A DNA stretch of 49,939 nucleotides, taken from PCRC01 sp040384665. Its GTDB lineage: Bacteria; Pseudomonadota; Gammaproteobacteria; Burkholderiales; Burkholderiaceae_C. The notes under the pieces are model-generated. The model saw only the letters and a list, made by a program, of their open reading frames with translations. It did not search any database and was not told the DNA's origin. Shown in pieces: positions 48,638-49,939 of the stretch; within the stretch, counting starts at the first letter, position 1; each line of letters opens with the position of its first letter. The DNA lies in NCBI GenBank assembly GCA_040384665.1, contig JAZKIY010000021.1:1-49939 (forward strand), written 5' to 3'. The position numbers were made by a program, and so were the translations under genes.

Positions 48638-49888
48638 TTACCACTTGCTCAGCACAGGCACGGGGACGCTCTGCTCAAGGAGCTTGTAATGGCCCTTTTC
48701 AACAGTACCGATGTTGACTGCCATGCCTTCGGTGGGGAACGGCGCGTCTTTGCTATATTGGATATTGGGCAGCACACCGAAGCTGCGTTCGCTCGGCATC
48801 GGCGTCGACAGCAGCGCCGCCCGGACGTCTTCCCCCTTGACGTCCTTGACACCCTTGATCTTGACCGCCTGCTCGAAGGCTCTGGCCACGATAAGGCCTT
48901 GGCTCATGCCCATGATGCAGGCTGAGGTGTAGCTGACCTGTGCCTTGTACTTGGTGCGCAGCTTCTCGAAGAATGCCCGCGCCGTGGTCGGATCTTCCGT
49001 GGGCATGGCCATCCCGTAGACCTCGTAGTTGCCTTCCATCTGCTCTAGACCGCCCAAGGCCTTGCCCGACGAAATCAACCCATTGTGGGCCGACATGACG
49101 ATCGGGATGTTGGTCTTTCCAAGGCTTTGCAGGGCTCGACGAGTCGCCACGACGGAGGCCGTGTTGTTGAAGACTTGAAGCACGGTCGCGCCCTTGCGAA
49201 TCAACCGGTTCACTTGCTGGGTCAGGTCGGTGGGTTGGGCTTCGGTGTAGACCGTCTCCACGACCTCCAAGATCTTGGGGTTGTCTTTCGCGAACTTCTC
49301 GATGCCCTTGTGGATATCCACATAAGCCGGGGACACTTCGGAAGAGATCACACCGACCTTGATGGGTGCGCTGGAGCCCGATTTCTTCTGCAACCAGGTG
49401 TAGAAAGCCGCCGCCTCGTGCGGATAGGTGGCCCGGGCGTTGAACACCCAGCTGTCGCTCTTCCACGCGAAGCCATAACCGGCGGTCGCAAGGACCTGAG
49501 GCACCTTGTCATTGGGTAATCGCTGCTGCAGGGCCGCCGCATCCGAGCCGCCGATACCCAGAATGGCCACGGGGTCCAGTTCTGACTTGATGCCGGGCCA
49601 CAGACTGGCCACCTGCGCCACGTCGTAGCGCGTGTCGTATTCCTTGACGCGAAGTGCCACGCCTTGCGCCTTGCCCACCTCATCGCTCCACCAGTCGAGA
49701 ACGCCTTTTCGGCAACCCGTCATGTCTTTCATGACATCGGCAAACGGACCGGTAAAGTCCGCCAAGCCAGCGACGTTGTAGGTGGTCTGTGCTTGGGCGG
49801 CTCCCGCCAAACCAAACACACCGGCGGCCAAAGCACCGCATCGCGCCACACGGGCGAAGGCCGACAGACATTCATTTTTTGTAGTCAC
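48638..49888 (-). CDS. ABC transporter substrate-binding protein (Leu/Ile/Val-binding type)
   Basis: A 416-residue periplasmic type-I binding protein. Signal peptide (ALAAGVFGLAGAAQA) after a basic N-terminus. Motifs typical of amide or branched-chain-amino-acid receptors: YNVAGLADFTGPFADVMKDM, GIGGSDAAALQQRLPNDKVPQVLATAG, and TLVSAHNGLISSGKA-like segment. The start GTG 49888 has AGGAG upstream; the open frame from 49930 is shadow extension. Probably supplies substrate to the LivF system. The 50 bases beyond are upstream flank. Confidence 0.88.
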   Translation of the reverse strand: MTTKNECLSAFARVARCGALAAGVFGLAGAAQAQTTYNVAGLADFTGPFADVMKDMTGCRKGVLDWWSDEVGKAQGVALRVKEYDTRYDVAQVASLWPGIKSELDPVAILGIGGSDAAALQQRLPNDKVPQVLATAGYGFAWKSDSWVFNARATYPHEAAAFYTWLQKKSGSSAPIKVGVISSEVSPAYVDIHKGIEKFAKDNPKILEVVETVYTEAQPTDLTQQVNRLIRKGATVLQVFNNTASVVATRRALQSLGKTNIPIVMSAHNGLISSGKALGGLEQMEGNYEVYGMAMPTEDPTTARAFFEKLRTKYKAQVSYTSACIMGMSQGLIVARAFEQAVKIKGVKDVKGEDVRAALLSTPMPSERSFGVLPNIQYSKDAPFPTEGMAVNIGTVEKGHYKLLEQSVPVPVLSKW

Positions 49889-49939
49889 ACAAGTCTCCTG
49901 GTTTTGATCACGCTGTCCAACACGAATCAACCGTCCTCC

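Overview
The window is a GC-rich betaproteobacterial chromosome segment, most likely from the order Burkholderiales, family Comamonadaceae (Rhodoferax / Hydrogenophaga / Polaromonas-like). The reasons are the tmRNA tag ANDERFALAA, the glnA-ntrB-ntrC order, an LpxO-type lipid A hydroxylase, and several copies of a ~65 bp dispersed repeat with GCTA..GTAGC ends that I associate from memory with this family. No genome-scale search was possible.

Layout. 1-318 is the 3' part of ssrA (tmRNA). 494-4533 is a PQQ alcohol-oxidation module: a periplasmic quinoprotein alcohol dehydrogenase, a secreted pentapeptide-repeat protein and a c-type cytochrome on the minus strand, with a divergent LuxR-type response regulator. 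4595-9911 carries rsuA, a secreted YVTN beta-propeller, a secreted polysaccharide deacetylase, a membrane sterol-desaturase-like hydroxylase, an EI24 membrane protein and a MoCF-domain protein. 9912-14886 is the nitrogen-control locus: NtrC-like sites and a sigma-54 promoter, glnA, a small secreted protein, ntrB and ntrC. 14978-20698 (minus) holds xth, lpxO, an esterase, a DUF4337 protein and a folate/thymidylate operon thyA - cyclodeaminase-like gene - folA. 20831-24844 is an ECF42-type sigma-factor operon with YciI (DGPF) and VOC proteins and a matching promoter. 24849-33158 contains DUF72, thioredoxin and FMN-binding genes, a TadA fused in frame to a haloalkane-dehalogenase-like domain, an LD-carboxypeptidase, an aldehyde dehydrogenase, a secreted esterase and PPK2. 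33354-39879 has a penicillin-acylase-family enzyme, a chorismate-lyase-like gene and bioA-bioD-bioF. 39880-42363 has a YihY/BrkB membrane protein and an orphan NarX-type histidine kinase.

At 42383-42410 there is a 28 bp site closely resembling a chromosomal dif (XerCD) site, followed by a gene resembling Xer recombination activation factors, a KfrA-like gene, and a complete IS5-family insertion with a CTAG duplication. Beyond these lie a TetR regulator, an acyl-CoA dehydrogenase, and the LivF and substrate-binding parts of a branched-chain-amino-acid-type ABC transporter. This right part has lower GC by eye. All FtsK-orienting-like octamers (GGGNAGGG) I could find lie left of the dif-like site and point toward it, so the window probably reaches the replication terminus, where a Xer-exploiting mobile element appears to be integrated.

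The most notable observations are: the dif-like site with its adjacent activation-factor gene; a dispersed repeat that has become coding sequence inside the region corresponding to the self-removed spacer of the penicillin acylase; a GC-rich repeat-like block forming the N-terminus of BioA; the TadA-dehalogenase fusion; the folate cyclodeaminase-like gene of foreign composition inside thyA-folA; the ECF42 promoter match; and a secreted pentapeptide-repeat protein inside a quinoprotein dehydrogenase operon.
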